Assembly: GCA_002083655.1 (NCBI GenBank)
Contig: MSXR01000017.1
Coordinates: forward strand, 62,001 to 126,000
Reading direction: 5' to 3'
From: Proteobacteria bacterium ST_bin14
GTDB taxonomy: Bacteria; Pseudomonadota; Alphaproteobacteria; Sphingomonadales; Sphingomonadaceae
Length of the DNA stretch: 64,000 nt
Part shown: piece after piece, positions 17,788 through 26,226 of the stretch
How the letters are laid out: every line of letters starts with the position of its first letter
How positions within the stretch are numbered: position 1 is the stretch's first letter
The notes under the pieces: generated by a model
The model's database searches: none
Told to the model about the DNA's origin: nothing
The model's input: only the letters and a program-made list of their open reading frames with translations
Translations under genes and position numbers: made by a program

Positions 17788-18639
17788 CTAGCCAATTGCT
17801 GCCGAAATGGTGGCAAAATCCAGCCCGATATCCGCCGCTGGCGCTGATTGCGTCAGCCGGCCGACGCTGATGAAGGTAACCCCCGTTTCAGCAATCGCGC
17901 GGATCGTGTCCAGCCGCACACCGCCGGAAGCCTCAGTTGGCACGCGCCCGCCGATCAATGTCACCGCGCCGCGCAAAATTGGCGGCGGCATATTGTCGAG
18001 CAGCAAATGCGTCGCGCCAGCCGCCAGCGCGGGCTCGATCTGGTCGACGCGGTCAACCTCCACGATAATCCGTGCGATGCCCGCTGCCTTGGCGCGCCGC
18101 ACCGCTTCCTCCACAGATCCGGCAACCGCGACGTGATTGTCCTTGATCATCGCTGCATCCCACAGGCCCATGCGGTGATTGGTCGCGCCGCCCATTCGCG
18201 TGGCGTATTTTTCTAACAAGCGCAGGCCGGGGATGGTTTTGCGCGTATCGAGCAACGTCGCCCCTGTTCCCATGATCTTGTCGACATAGCCCCGCGTCAT
18301 CGTCGCGATGCCCGACAGATGCTGGACGGTGTTGAGCGCTGATCGTTCGGCGGTCAGCATCGCCCGCGCGCTGCCTTCAATCCGCATCAGATCAGTGCCG
18401 GCGGGCACGCGCGCGCCCTCCTCCACCAGCAAGTCGATCACCGCATCGGGATCAAGCGCGCGAAAAAACGCTTCGGCAATTGGCAGCCCAGCCACGACAA
18501 TCGGATCGCGGCTGTCCATCACCCCGGCAAAGCGCGCATCCGCCGGGATCACCGCAGCGGACGTAATGTCCCCGCCCTGCCCCAAATCTTCTGCCAGCGT
18601 TGCGGCAACAAACCGGTCAAGATCGAAATCGGCAATCAT
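17788..18639 (-). CDS. nadC: Nicotinate-nucleotide pyrophosphorylase (quinolinate phosphoribosyltransferase)
   Basis: A 283-residue enzyme of NAD synthesis that joins quinolinate and PRPP, releasing CO2. The ATG at 18639 is chosen because the following MIADFDLDRFVAATLAEDLG is the standard N-terminus; the longer frame overlaps the gene upstream. Signatures seen are GDITSAAVIPAD, LNTVQHLSGIATMT, DTRKTIPGLRLLEKYA, HRMGLWDAAMIKDNH and the C-terminal ASGGVRLDTIRAIAETGV. The upstream hydrolase gene ends 7 bp before its start. nadA and nadB are not in the window. Confidence 0.96.
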   Translation of the reverse strand: MIADFDLDRFVAATLAEDLGQGGDITSAAVIPADARFAGVMDSRDPIVVAGLPIAEAFFRALDPDAVIDLLVEEGARVPAGTDLMRIEGSARAMLTAERSALNTVQHLSGIATMTRGYVDKIMGTGATLLDTRKTIPGLRLLEKYATRMGGATNHRMGLWDAAMIKDNHVAVAGSVEEAVRRAKAAGIARIIVEVDRVDQIEPALAAGATHLLLDNMPPPILRGAVTLIGGRVPTEASGGVRLDTIRAIAETGVTFISVGRLTQSAPAADIGLDFATISAAIG

Positions 18640-18646
18640 GATGCGC

Positions 18647-20347
18647 TCACCAACCCTGCGTTGCCGTACCGGCGACCACATACAGCGTGACCAACATCCC
18701 CGCAATCAGCGCGCCGGGGCGGTAGCTGCCGGTGCGCCGCCAGGTAAAGATGGCAATTGCCGCCACCGCCGTCAGCACAACCGGGAATTGCAGGGCAATG
18801 ACCGTGCTCAGCGGGTCAAGCGCCGTCGGTAACTGTCCGGTGAGGAAAAACACCCCGTAATCAAGCACCAGCATCACCACAAAGCCCAATGCGAGCGCCA
18901 GCTTTGCCCAGCCATATTGCGCCATCCAGCCATCGCCCTGCACCGTCAGCCGATCGACCAACGTGCGGACACTGGCCAGAAAACCGATCGTCAGCGGGAT
19001 GATGTAAATCACCGCAATCATCAACTGCTGCAGGTTCGGCAGCTTCACGGCGATGATCCACAAACGGAAATCGGTGTGAAACAACTGGTCTGCCGCGATC
19101 AACGCCGCATAGCCTGCCGCCACGCTCAGCACCGCCAACACCACCGCAGGCAGCCAATCCGCCTGCCGCCCGCTAATAGCCCCGCGTCCGATAAGCCAGC
19201 TGATCCCGGCCCCCACCAGCGCCCACAGCGTGATCTGCGTCGTCACCGTTTGCGGCAGTATCGGGTTGGGTTGAACCAGCAGGAACACCGCGACAAACAC
19301 CGGAAAAAAGGTGAGCGCGGGCAGAAAGCTGGTCATCAGAAATGCCCGCCACCAGCGGCCATCGCGTGCCTCCACCGCCGGCTCCACAATGCCGCGCACC
19401 CCGGCAAAGGCTGGCAAGCGCAACAGCACGTCAAACGCGCCCAGCACAATCATCACAAATCCGATCAGCCCAAGCGCCGTCCCAGCTTCTTTCCAATACC
19501 AGATCTGGTTGCTCGACGGGATGGGGCGTGCGCCCTTAAGCGTCACGGAGAACCAGTCAATCGCGCGCGCAATCGCTTCGGGCGAAATATGATCGCCGGG
19601 GTGCGTTACCGCCGGGGTGGCCAATATACGCGCGGTGCCATTGGCAATGGAGCCATATATTTTGCGCGGCACAATGCGCTCGCTGGTGCCAAATACCGCC
19701 TTCAGCTTGGCTGAATCGACGACGTCACGAGCCTTGTCCACGCCCCACATCAGCTTCGAAAACTCGTCATACTGGCTGTACACCAGCCCCAGATTGCGCG
19801 GCCAGCTTGGGCTGCCGTCCTTCGCATAGGGCGCGCCGGTGGACGATCCCTCCAGAACAATCGCCTTGTAATCATCGGGATAGGCGGCCGCAGCGGCAAG
19901 CACCGTCCAGCCCCCCATGCTGTGCCCCTCCATCCCGATATTATTGGTATCCACCATCGCCAGGCTGCGCAGATACGCCAGCCCGTCCGGCCCGCCAAAG
20001 CCGTTCGAAAATGCCGGGCCGCCGCTATAGCCATGCCCGGTCTGGTCAATCGCAAGTACCACATAACCGCGCCGCGCAAATTCAATTGCGAACCCGTCCT
20101 GCGTTTCGCGCGAGTTGATATAGCCATGGACGGCCAAGATGCCCGGCGCCTTGGTGGCAGGCGTGGCGGTGGACGGAACATATAGCAGCGCGCTCATCAT
20201 CTTGCCGCCCGTGCCCAGAAAGCGGATATCGCGCACGGCAACCCCGCCCGCCGTCTGCACGCGGTTCGCCAGCATCGCGCCGCCCAGCGCGAGCGCCAGC
20301 CCCAATATCAACATCCACCAGCCGTTTCGCGGCATTCCCTGCGCCAT
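18647..20347 (-). CDS. Alpha/beta hydrolase fused to a multi-span membrane domain
   Basis: A 566-residue protein. The ATG at 20347 has AAGGGG five bases before it and starts with an N-terminal membrane anchor (WWMLILGLALALGGAMLA). An extracytoplasmic hydrolase domain of about 260 residues follows, with HGYINSRETQ (oxyanion region) and the nucleophile elbow GMEGHSMGGW; HPGDH at about residue 250 probably supplies the catalytic histidine. The C-terminal half has about seven hydrophobic segments. The substrate is unknown; a periplasmic-side esterase or peptidase held by its own membrane bundle is likely. It lies 7 bp upstream of nadC on the same strand. Confidence 0.8.
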   Translation of the reverse strand: MAQGMPRNGWWMLILGLALALGGAMLANRVQTAGGVAVRDIRFLGTGGKMMSALLYVPSTATPATKAPGILAVHGYINSRETQDGFAIEFARRGYVVLAIDQTGHGYSGGPAFSNGFGGPDGLAYLRSLAMVDTNNIGMEGHSMGGWTVLAAAAAYPDDYKAIVLEGSSTGAPYAKDGSPSWPRNLGLVYSQYDEFSKLMWGVDKARDVVDSAKLKAVFGTSERIVPRKIYGSIANGTARILATPAVTHPGDHISPEAIARAIDWFSVTLKGARPIPSSNQIWYWKEAGTALGLIGFVMIVLGAFDVLLRLPAFAGVRGIVEPAVEARDGRWWRAFLMTSFLPALTFFPVFVAVFLLVQPNPILPQTVTTQITLWALVGAGISWLIGRGAISGRQADWLPAVVLAVLSVAAGYAALIAADQLFHTDFRLWIIAVKLPNLQQLMIAVIYIIPLTIGFLASVRTLVDRLTVQGDGWMAQYGWAKLALALGFVVMLVLDYGVFFLTGQLPTALDPLSTVIALQFPVVLTAVAAIAIFTWRRTGSYRPGALIAGMLVTLYVVAGTATQGW

Positions 20348-20432
20348 ATCCGCCCCTTGATTGGCTTTCATTGACGACCGCCGCAAAACCGGCGACGGCC
20401 ATCCCATTATCGTCCCCTTTGGAGAACCGATC

Positions 20433-21158
20433 ATGGCCAAGGTCAAGATGCCCTTCCCCAAGATAATGGCATTCGATGTCTTCGGCACATTGGTCGACTG
20501 GCGCACCAGCATTGCGCGGGAAGCGGCGATGGTCTTCGCAACGGCAGGCCGGAGCGATATCGATCCGGCGCGCTTTGCCGATGCATGGCGCGGATTATAT
20601 CAGCCAGCGATGGAGGCGGTGCGATCCGGCAAACGGCCCTTCACCCGGCTTGATGTGCTAAACCGTGAAACGCTCGATACCCTGTTGGCGACCCACGACG
20701 TTTCGCTGGCCGAGGAAACTGCACGGGATTTTGCCTTTGCCTGGCGCCGGCTGGACGCGTGGCCGGATGCGGTGGCCGGGCTGACGCGATTGAAAGCCCA
20801 TTTCCCCGTCGTCACCCTGTCCAACGGCAATATCGCGCTGACAATGGAACTGGCGCGGCGGGCCGCCCTGCCCTTTGACGCCATATTGGGGGCCGAAGCG
20901 GTGCAAGCGTTCAAACCAACCCCCGAAGCCTATCTGCGCACCGCCGATCTGCTCGGCATTGCCCCCGGCGAGCTATGCTTGGTCGCGGCCCACCATAGCG
21001 ACCTGGCAGCAGCACGCGCGTGCGGGCTGCAAACGGCCTATGTGGATCGCCCGATGGAATATGGCGGGCAGATCGCCCCTGACGCGCATATGGCGCAGGA
21101 TTGGGAGTGGTCAGCGGGCGATCTGGAGGCGCTGGCGGCAGCCATGCTGGAGCAGTGA
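20433..21158 (+). CDS. HAD superfamily hydrolase, haloacid dehalogenase type II-like
   Basis: A 241-residue protein; the ATG at 20433 follows GGAGAACCG. Motif I is FDVFGTLVDWRTS, with the nucleophile aspartate and the T/L/V context seen in type II (S)-2-haloacid dehalogenases. Motif II is VVTLSNGNIALT, motif III the lysine in AFKPTPEAYLR, and motif IV-like residues are in AAHHSDLAAARACGLQTAYV. Dehalogenation of 2-haloacids is possible, but many proteins of this type act on other substrates. No halide transporter or pathway gene is nearby. It is transcribed divergently from the hydrolase gene. Confidence 0.85.
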   Translation: MAKVKMPFPKIMAFDVFGTLVDWRTSIAREAAMVFATAGRSDIDPARFADAWRGLYQPAMEAVRSGKRPFTRLDVLNRETLDTLLATHDVSLAEETARDFAFAWRRLDAWPDAVAGLTRLKAHFPVVTLSNGNIALTMELARRAALPFDAILGAEAVQAFKPTPEAYLRTADLLGIAPGELCLVAAHHSDLAAARACGLQTAYVDRPMEYGGQIAPDAHMAQDWEWSAGDLEALAAAMLEQ

Positions 21159-21185
21159 ACGCGCCGATTTAGCGCGATCTGGCGG

Positions 21186-21998
21186 TTACCGGAGCGACCC
21201 CGCTACAAGCTTGTGCAATTTGTTATGCAGCGCATCATTTGCCGCCAGAAATTCATTGCGTTCGTGCATACGGTCGCCGCCGCGAAAATCAGTTACGTAG
21301 CCGCCTGCTTCCTTGACCAGCAACAGCCCTGCCGCAACGTCCCATCGGCTTAGCCCCGACTCCCAATAACCGTCAAAACGTCCTGCTGCGACCCAGGCAA
21401 GATCAAGCGCCGCAGAACCCAGCCGCCTGATACCGGCCACGCCCGGCGCAACCGCACCGAAAATGCGCGTCCACTGCGCAAAATCACCATGCCCCAGAAA
21501 TGGAATGCCCGTCGCGATCAGCGATTCTGACAGATCGTTGCGCGCCGAAACGCGCAGCCGCTGGTCGGTCAGCCATGCGCCACGCCCACGCTCCGCCCAG
21601 AAACTTTCATCGGTCAGCGGTTGATAAACCAGCGCCGACACGGTTTCATACCGGCCATCCGGGCGCGGTTCTTCCACGGCGATCGAAATCGCGAAGTGCG
21701 GGATGCCGTGCAGGAAATTGCTGGTGCCATCCAGCGGATCGACCACCCAGCGCGGCTTATTGGGGTCGCCCGCAATCTCGCCGCGCTCTTCCATCAGGAA
21801 AGCCCAGTCGGGGCGCGCATGGCTCAATTCTTCGTAAATCGTCTGTTCGGCGCGCTTATCAGCCATCGACACAAAATCGGCCGGCCCCTTGCGGCTAACC
21901 TGCAGGTGCTGGACTTCGTTAAAGTCACGCCGCAGCCGGGGCGCTGCCTTGCGCGCGGCACGTTCCATAACGGTGAGCAGGCCGGAGTGGGAAACCAT
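21186..21998 (-). CDS. suhB: Inositol monophosphatase family protein (SuhB-like)
   Basis: A 270-residue Mg-dependent phosphatase. The metal-binding signature WVVDPLDGTSNFLHGIPHFA is complete, the upstream EERGE supplies the metal-binding glutamate, and SRWDVAAGLLLVKEAGG is the second signature. The family hydrolyses inositol-1-phosphate and related sugar phosphates; in other bacteria SuhB also affects transcription antitermination. The Shine-Dalgarno GGAG lies directly beside a palindromic repeat arm (22009-22030). It follows efp on the same strand, separated by that repeat. Confidence 0.93.
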   Translation of the reverse strand: MVSHSGLLTVMERAARKAAPRLRRDFNEVQHLQVSRKGPADFVSMADKRAEQTIYEELSHARPDWAFLMEERGEIAGDPNKPRWVVDPLDGTSNFLHGIPHFAISIAVEEPRPDGRYETVSALVYQPLTDESFWAERGRGAWLTDQRLRVSARNDLSESLIATGIPFLGHGDFAQWTRIFGAVAPGVAGIRRLGSAALDLAWVAAGRFDGYWESGLSRWDVAAGLLLVKEAGGYVTDFRGGDRMHERNEFLAANDALHNKLHKLVAGSLR

Positions 21999-22008
21999 GA
22001 TCTTCTCC

Positions 22009-22109
22009 CCCCTCCCGCTTGCGGGAGGGGTTGGGGGTTGGCAGTGCCGCGTGCGAAACCGGTTGGTGGGAATAGGCCCACCCCTAGCCCCTCCCGCAAG
22101 CGGAAGGGG
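22009..22109. repeat. CCCCTCCCGC palindromic element, copy 1
   Basis: Two inverted copies of a hairpin-forming arm, at 22009-22030 and 22088-22109, enclose about 57 bp. Each arm is itself a near-perfect palindrome. The same two-arm element is found at 56436-56540. It fills almost the whole gap between the efp stop codon and the suhB start. Confidence 0.8.
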
Positions 22110-22116
22110 AATTTGG

Positions 22117-22680
22117 TCAGTCCGCCCGCTTCACATAAGTTTGTTCGTACACATCAACCACGATCCGCGTGCCCGCACCGATATGCGGCGGCACCATCAC
22201 GCGCACGCCGTTTTCGAGCATTGCCGGCTTATAGCTTGACGATGCCGTCTGCCCCTTCACGACCGCGTCCGCCTCAACAATCAACGCCTCAATCGTGTCG
22301 GGCAATTGCACGCTGATCGGGCGTTCGTCGTAAAGCTCCATCACCACGTCCATCCCGTCCTGCAGGAAAGCCGCCGCATCGCCCAGGATACCCGCATCGA
22401 GCGTGATCTGATCGTAAGTCTGCTTGTCCATGAAGGTAAGCATGTCGCCGTCACGGAACAGGAACTGAAAATCGGTGGTGTCGAGCCGCACGCGCTCCAC
22501 CGTTTCGGCAGAGCGAAAGCGCACGTTGTTCTTGCGCCCATCGATCAGGTTTTTCATTTCAACCTGCATATAGGCACCGCCCTTACCAGGCTGGGTATGC
22601 TGGATTTTCACCGCTTTCCAGATGCCACCTTCATATTCAAGGATGTTGCCGGGGCGAATTTCGACGCCGCTGATCTTCAT
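22117..22680 (-). CDS. efp: Elongation factor P
   Basis: A 187-residue translation factor that relieves ribosome stalling at polyproline. The ATG at 22680 gives the standard N-terminus MKISGVEIRPGNILEYEGGI; the frame upstream is not coding. The loop HTQPGKGGAYMQ bears K33, the residue that reaches the peptidyl-transferase centre and is modified in many bacteria. Three beta-barrel domains are of usual length, ending VDVYEQTYVKRAD. Proline-rich proteins elsewhere in the window (ZapA linker, the Cys-tail protein, the PTPT lipoprotein) would be natural clients. Confidence 0.97.
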   Translation of the reverse strand: MKISGVEIRPGNILEYEGGIWKAVKIQHTQPGKGGAYMQVEMKNLIDGRKNNVRFRSAETVERVRLDTTDFQFLFRDGDMLTFMDKQTYDQITLDAGILGDAAAFLQDGMDVVMELYDERPISVQLPDTIEALIVEADAVVKGQTASSSYKPAMLENGVRVMVPPHIGAGTRIVVDVYEQTYVKRAD

Positions 22681-22893
22681 GGGAATGCCTGTGATGTTGA
22701 AAGAGCAAGCAGAGCCCCTTAGCGGCCAAGCCTGGCTTCGGCAAGCAGCCCCGCGCACCTCCCGGCTTGGTGATCCGGCTGTGGTCGGCAGCGGCAGGCC
22801 CAACGACGGTGCCGATCAGTGCGAGCCGACCACACAGGCTACCCGCCTGTCCTATCGCTCCTTGCGAGGCTGGTCCGGCGTCGCCCCACCTCA

Positions 22894-23832
22894 TCAGGTC
22901 GGGCAGGCGAAAACGCTGATGTACCACCGAGTGTCTTTACGTGTACGCAGGATACGGAAGCGAGAGGTAATCTTGTTGTCGTTGAGCAGTTTATCAGCGT
23001 CAAGCTTCAGCTTTTCGGCAAATTTGTACTCATCAGGCGAAGAGGTTCGGATTTCGAATCCGCGCACGCCGTAACCGGGCTGGGCGTTGGTCAATTCTGG
23101 TAACGGACGCAGCCGCCAATTTCGCGCCGCGCCAATCCCCAGTTTGTGGATAGCCGAGGCAAGGTTCTGCGCCCGCATACTGGCGTCCGTATCCGATGTC
23201 TGGCACCAGAAAATGTCAAAGTCATAATTCGACCAATCCGGCGTCCCGGCCTTGCCCGCCGCCACTGGGGCTGTAGCGGTGGCTGGGTTCGCATCGGCAG
23301 CGGCGGCCTTGTCATCGAGGGCCTGATCATCGATCTGAATGCCCAGATTCTCCAGCAGCGTGCTCTGCTGGGTAAGCAACGTCTTTTCAGCACCCTCGGC
23401 CGTCGACGACTGTGCAGCGATCTGGCTCTGCAAGCTAAGCAGGAGACTTCGGATCGCATCGCGAAAACGATCACGGACCTCAATATCGGGGATAACCTGC
23501 ACATAGGCCGACGCGACCAGCAACCGGTCTACACGATCGGCAACTGGGGCGTCAGTAACCTGGATCTCCTTGATCGCCTCGAAAACATCCTTGGTGATAC
23601 CCGCATAATCCTTGCTGCGCTCGCGGTTTTCCACCTGGACCTTCAATTGGTTCTCGACCTTGGATACCTGCATGGAGGTGCCAATCGTCACGATCGTCTG
23701 CACGACGACCGCCACTGCACCCGCTAGCGTGACGAGCTTTTCGATGGTCGACAATCGGGTAAACAGGCCGCCCCCGTCACCGCCGCCCCCAGAGCCGTGG
23801 TTTTCGCTCTGTCCGCCTTCGTTCTGCTCCAT
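22894..23832 (-). CDS. Uncharacterised membrane-anchored protein with C-terminal alpha/beta domain
   Basis: I do not recognise this 312-residue protein. It begins with a Gly/Ser/Asn-rich stretch (residues 1-24), then one membrane segment at about 33-52 and a long probable coiled coil (VSKVENQLKVQVENRERSKD onward). An Ala-rich linker at about 170-195 leads to a C-terminal globular domain of about 110 residues. That domain opens with NYDFDIFWCQ and closes with TRWYISVFACPT, with a cysteine in each edge strand. The shape suggests a sensor or scaffold on the inner membrane. It stands alone between efp and thiE, with 213 bp of non-coding sequence before efp. Confidence 0.6.
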   Translation of the reverse strand: MEQNEGGQSENHGSGGGGDGGGLFTRLSTIEKLVTLAGAVAVVVQTIVTIGTSMQVSKVENQLKVQVENRERSKDYAGITKDVFEAIKEIQVTDAPVADRVDRLLVASAYVQVIPDIEVRDRFRDAIRSLLLSLQSQIAAQSSTAEGAEKTLLTQQSTLLENLGIQIDDQALDDKAAAADANPATATAPVAAGKAGTPDWSNYDFDIFWCQTSDTDASMRAQNLASAIHKLGIGAARNWRLRPLPELTNAQPGYGVRGFEIRTSSPDEYKFAEKLKLDADKLLNDNKITSRFRILRTRKDTRWYISVFACPT

Positions 23833-23911
23833 TGCCGCCCCCGTCGCTTTACCATGGCCACATATGCCAGAGAATAATCCGACTTCGGGTCGGAGACGAG
23901 TCCGGTTCGGA

Positions 23912-24595
23912 TCAGGTTACCAGCACCGTCGCAAAAGCGCGAACCGCCGCTTCCTCATCTCCGCCCCAAACCGCGTGCGATACCGCCAGAAAATCTGCCC
24001 CTGCCGTCACCAACGGTCGCGCATTGGCGGGCGTGATCCCACCAATCGCGACGCAGGGGATTTCGAACATGGTCGACCACCAACTGAGCAGCACCGGTTC
24101 GGCATGATGCTCCACCAATTTGGTGGTGGTGGGGAAATAGCTGCCAAAGGCGACGTAATCCGCGCCGCGCTCGCCCGCTTCCATCGCCAGGTGCCTGCTG
24201 TCGTGGCACGTGACGCCGATCTGCGCTGCCGGGCCAAGCTCGGCGCGGGCCTCTCGCGGGTCGCCATCTTCCTGGCCCAGATGCACACCGTCCGCGCCCA
24301 GCCTTTTGGCGAGTGCAATGCTGTCATTGACCAGAAACGCCACGTCATGCTCAGCGCAGATTTTCTGCAGCGGTTCAGCCAGTGCTGTTGCGGCGTGCTG
24401 ATCGACACCTTTCACGCGGAACTGGAACGCGGCCACTGGCCCCGCCCCCAGCGCCCGGCGCAACCGATCAGGAAACGCGCCGCCCACGTCCAGCGGTGAG
24501 ATAAGATATAGCTGGCAGGCAGGACGCCGGTCATCGCGCTTGAACTGTACGGCGAAATCGGGGTCGAGCGGGCCTAGCGGGTCTTCAATGTCCAT
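23912..24595 (-). CDS. thiE: Thiamine phosphate synthase
   Basis: A 227-residue TIM-barrel enzyme that couples the thiazole and pyrimidine phosphates of thiamine. The ATG at 24595 is preferred; its first 11 bases overlap the end of the membrane-protein gene upstream. Signatures include FQFRVKG, FLVNDSIALAKRLGADGVHL followed by GQED, the pyrophosphate loop in FGSYFPTTTK, and AIGGITPANA. The N-terminus carries about 25 extra residues before the barrel begins at QLYLISP. Other thi genes are not in the window, and I saw no TPP riboswitch upstream. Confidence 0.92.
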   Translation of the reverse strand: MDIEDPLGPLDPDFAVQFKRDDRRPACQLYLISPLDVGGAFPDRLRRALGAGPVAAFQFRVKGVDQHAATALAEPLQKICAEHDVAFLVNDSIALAKRLGADGVHLGQEDGDPREARAELGPAAQIGVTCHDSRHLAMEAGERGADYVAFGSYFPTTTKLVEHHAEPVLLSWWSTMFEIPCVAIGGITPANARPLVTAGADFLAVSHAVWGGDEEAAVRAFATVLVT

Positions 24596-25097
24596 CGCAG
24601 GGCGATAGCGCCGCGATCGCGGCATGGAAAGCCGCCGGATTGTCCAGCTTATGCGCAATCGCCTGGATCGCGCGGCCACGCCGCAATAATATCGGTGCGC
24701 GCAGATCAACGACCACGCTTGGCCAGCTTGCCAATGCCAAATTCAGCACGCTGCGATCCTTGATTGCCTTGGCGTCCCAACTCCCCCGCAAACCGCCGAT
24801 TTGCGCCACCGGGACAGTGATTGATTTCAGCATGCCAGCCCGCATCGTCAGCACACCGTGGCTGATCGTAACGGGCAGTCGCCGGAAAGACCGCAGCAGC
24901 ACCACCAACGCCACCACGAGCGCCAGACCGATCACCCCGACGATGATCGCCGCAATCCACCCCAACAGCGCCACAACGACCAGGTGCACCACCAGCATTT
25001 CAACCAGCGATATCCCCAGCAGCACCGCAATCATCGGGCCAAGGCTGCGGTGATAGGCAAACTCCATGGCCAAGGGGTCGTCTGAATCAAACGTCAT
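24585..25097 (-). CDS. Membrane protein with bPH-like domain
   Basis: A 170-residue protein with two hydrophobic segments (about residues 20-42 and 45-68) followed by a short beta-rich domain, SHGVLTMRAGMLKSITVPVA and on. That layout resembles the YdbT/bacterial PH-like membrane proteins, but the match is weak and the function unknown. Its 3' end overlaps thiE by 11 bp, so translation of the two may be linked without a functional tie. It is divergent from the small secreted-protein gene on the right. Confidence 0.65.
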   Translation of the reverse strand: MTFDSDDPLAMEFAYHRSLGPMIAVLLGISLVEMLVVHLVVVALLGWIAAIIVGVIGLALVVALVVLLRSFRRLPVTISHGVLTMRAGMLKSITVPVAQIGGLRGSWDAKAIKDRSVLNLALASWPSVVVDLRAPILLRRGRAIQAIAHKLDNPAAFHAAIAALSPCDGH

Positions 25098-25177
25098 GGT
25101 GGAAGCATATGGCGAGGCAGGCGGCGATTGAAGCGTTATTCATCGGTGGCTCATCGGCGGCCGATAGAATTGCGCTT

Positions 25178-25549
25178 ATGAACAAATCTATCGCCCTTGG
25201 GCTCGCCGCCCTGCTCGCCCTTGGCGCTTCACCAGCAACTGCCATGCCGCATCATGATCTGGTGCGATTGGGCCAAACCCTTCGGATCGATCAAACCAGC
25301 ATTCGCCCAATCCGGGTGATTGAGGATAGCCGCTGCCCGGCCAATGCCCGCTGCGTCTGGGGCGGCCGGGTTGTGGTGCGCGCCGATGTACGGACCGGGC
25401 GGTATCGCCAGCGGATAGACCTGACACTGGGGGAAGCACGGCAGATTGCCAACCGAACCATCACGCTGACGACGGTCGACCCCATTCGCTTCACCAATAG
25501 CGTGCTGCGGCCCGGCAATTACCGCCTTGGCTTTACGCTCACGCCATAA
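25178..25549 (+). CDS. Small secreted protein with SRCPANARCVWGG motif
   Basis: A 123-residue protein starting at ATG 25178, which gives a signal peptide (NKSIALGLAALLALGASPATA). The mature part is mainly beta, with two cysteines in SRCPANARCVWGGR. A D-S-R-C-P-x-x-x-x-C-V-W-x-G block recurs in small periplasmic proteins of unknown function, and the cysteines probably bond. The upstream open frame from 25109 lacks a ribosome site. The 3' end overlaps the convergent O-methyltransferase gene by 11 bp. Confidence 0.7.
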   Translation: MNKSIALGLAALLALGASPATAMPHHDLVRLGQTLRIDQTSIRPIRVIEDSRCPANARCVWGGRVVVRADVRTGRYRQRIDLTLGEARQIANRTITLTTVDPIRFTNSVLRPGNYRLGFTLTP

Positions 25550-26222
25550 TCGCGAGCAGGAACCCGTCCCACTTCTTCACGCCCACGGTCTGCACTGCCG
25601 TCGCGCTCAACCGTGGTTCTGCGGCAATCGCTGCAAACAGCGCGCGGGTGCCGATAACGCGCGGATCATCGCTGTTGCCATCCACCACTTGCCCCTCGCG
25701 CACGACATTATCGACGATAATGGTGGTGCCCGACCGCGACAGCGCCATGGCAGCGTGAAGGTAATCGACATTGGACGGCTTGTCGGCATCAATGAAGACG
25801 AGGTCGAACGGCGCTTCGGCGGCGGCGATCATCGCAGCAAGCGTGTCGACCGCCGCACCAACGCGAATGTCGACGCGGTCAGCGATGCCCGCCCGCGCGA
25901 CATTCTCGCGCGCGACACTGGCGTAATGCGGGTCAATTTCCAACGACACCAGCTTGCCCCCGGCAGGCAAGGCCCGCGCAAGGCAGATGGTGGAATAACC
26001 GCCCAGCGTCCCCACCTCCAAAATGCGCCGCGCGCCTGCCATACGGGCGAACAGGTGCAGCATTTTGCCCTGGGGCGGTGATACATCGATATCGGGCAGG
26101 CCCGCTGCCGCATTGGCGGCGAGCGTGGCTGACAGCGCATCATCCTCACCCAGCAAATGCGCCGCGATATAATCGTCGACCGCCTGCCAGCCGCTATTGG
26201 GCGGGTTCAGACGTTCGACCAC
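25539..26222 (-). CDS. Class I SAM-dependent O-methyltransferase (COMT/YrrM type)
   Basis: A 227-residue enzyme from a GTG at 26222, preceded by GAGGAATAGG. The longer frame to 26480 is the antisense shadow of the aldolase gene. SAM motif I is ILEVGTLGGYSTICLARALP; the metal-binding Asp is in FDLVFIDADKPSNVDYL, and the following TIIVDNVVREGQVVD completes the cation-dependent catechol-O-methyltransferase pattern. The substrate is unknown. The gene begins 5 bp after the aldolase stop, so it is in the same transcription unit as fba. Confidence 0.88.
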   Translation of the reverse strand: MVERLNPPNSGWQAVDDYIAAHLLGEDDALSATLAANAAAGLPDIDVSPPQGKMLHLFARMAGARRILEVGTLGGYSTICLARALPAGGKLVSLEIDPHYASVARENVARAGIADRVDIRVGAAVDTLAAMIAAAEAPFDLVFIDADKPSNVDYLHAAMALSRSGTTIIVDNVVREGQVVDGNSDDPRVIGTRALFAAIAAEPRLSATAVQTVGVKKWDGFLLAIMA

Positions 26223-26226
26223 CAGC

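Noticed and set aside
20433..21158. A haloalkanoate degradation locus around the HAD gene
   Set aside because: No transporter, regulator or second dehalogenase is near; type II-like HAD proteins often have other substrates.
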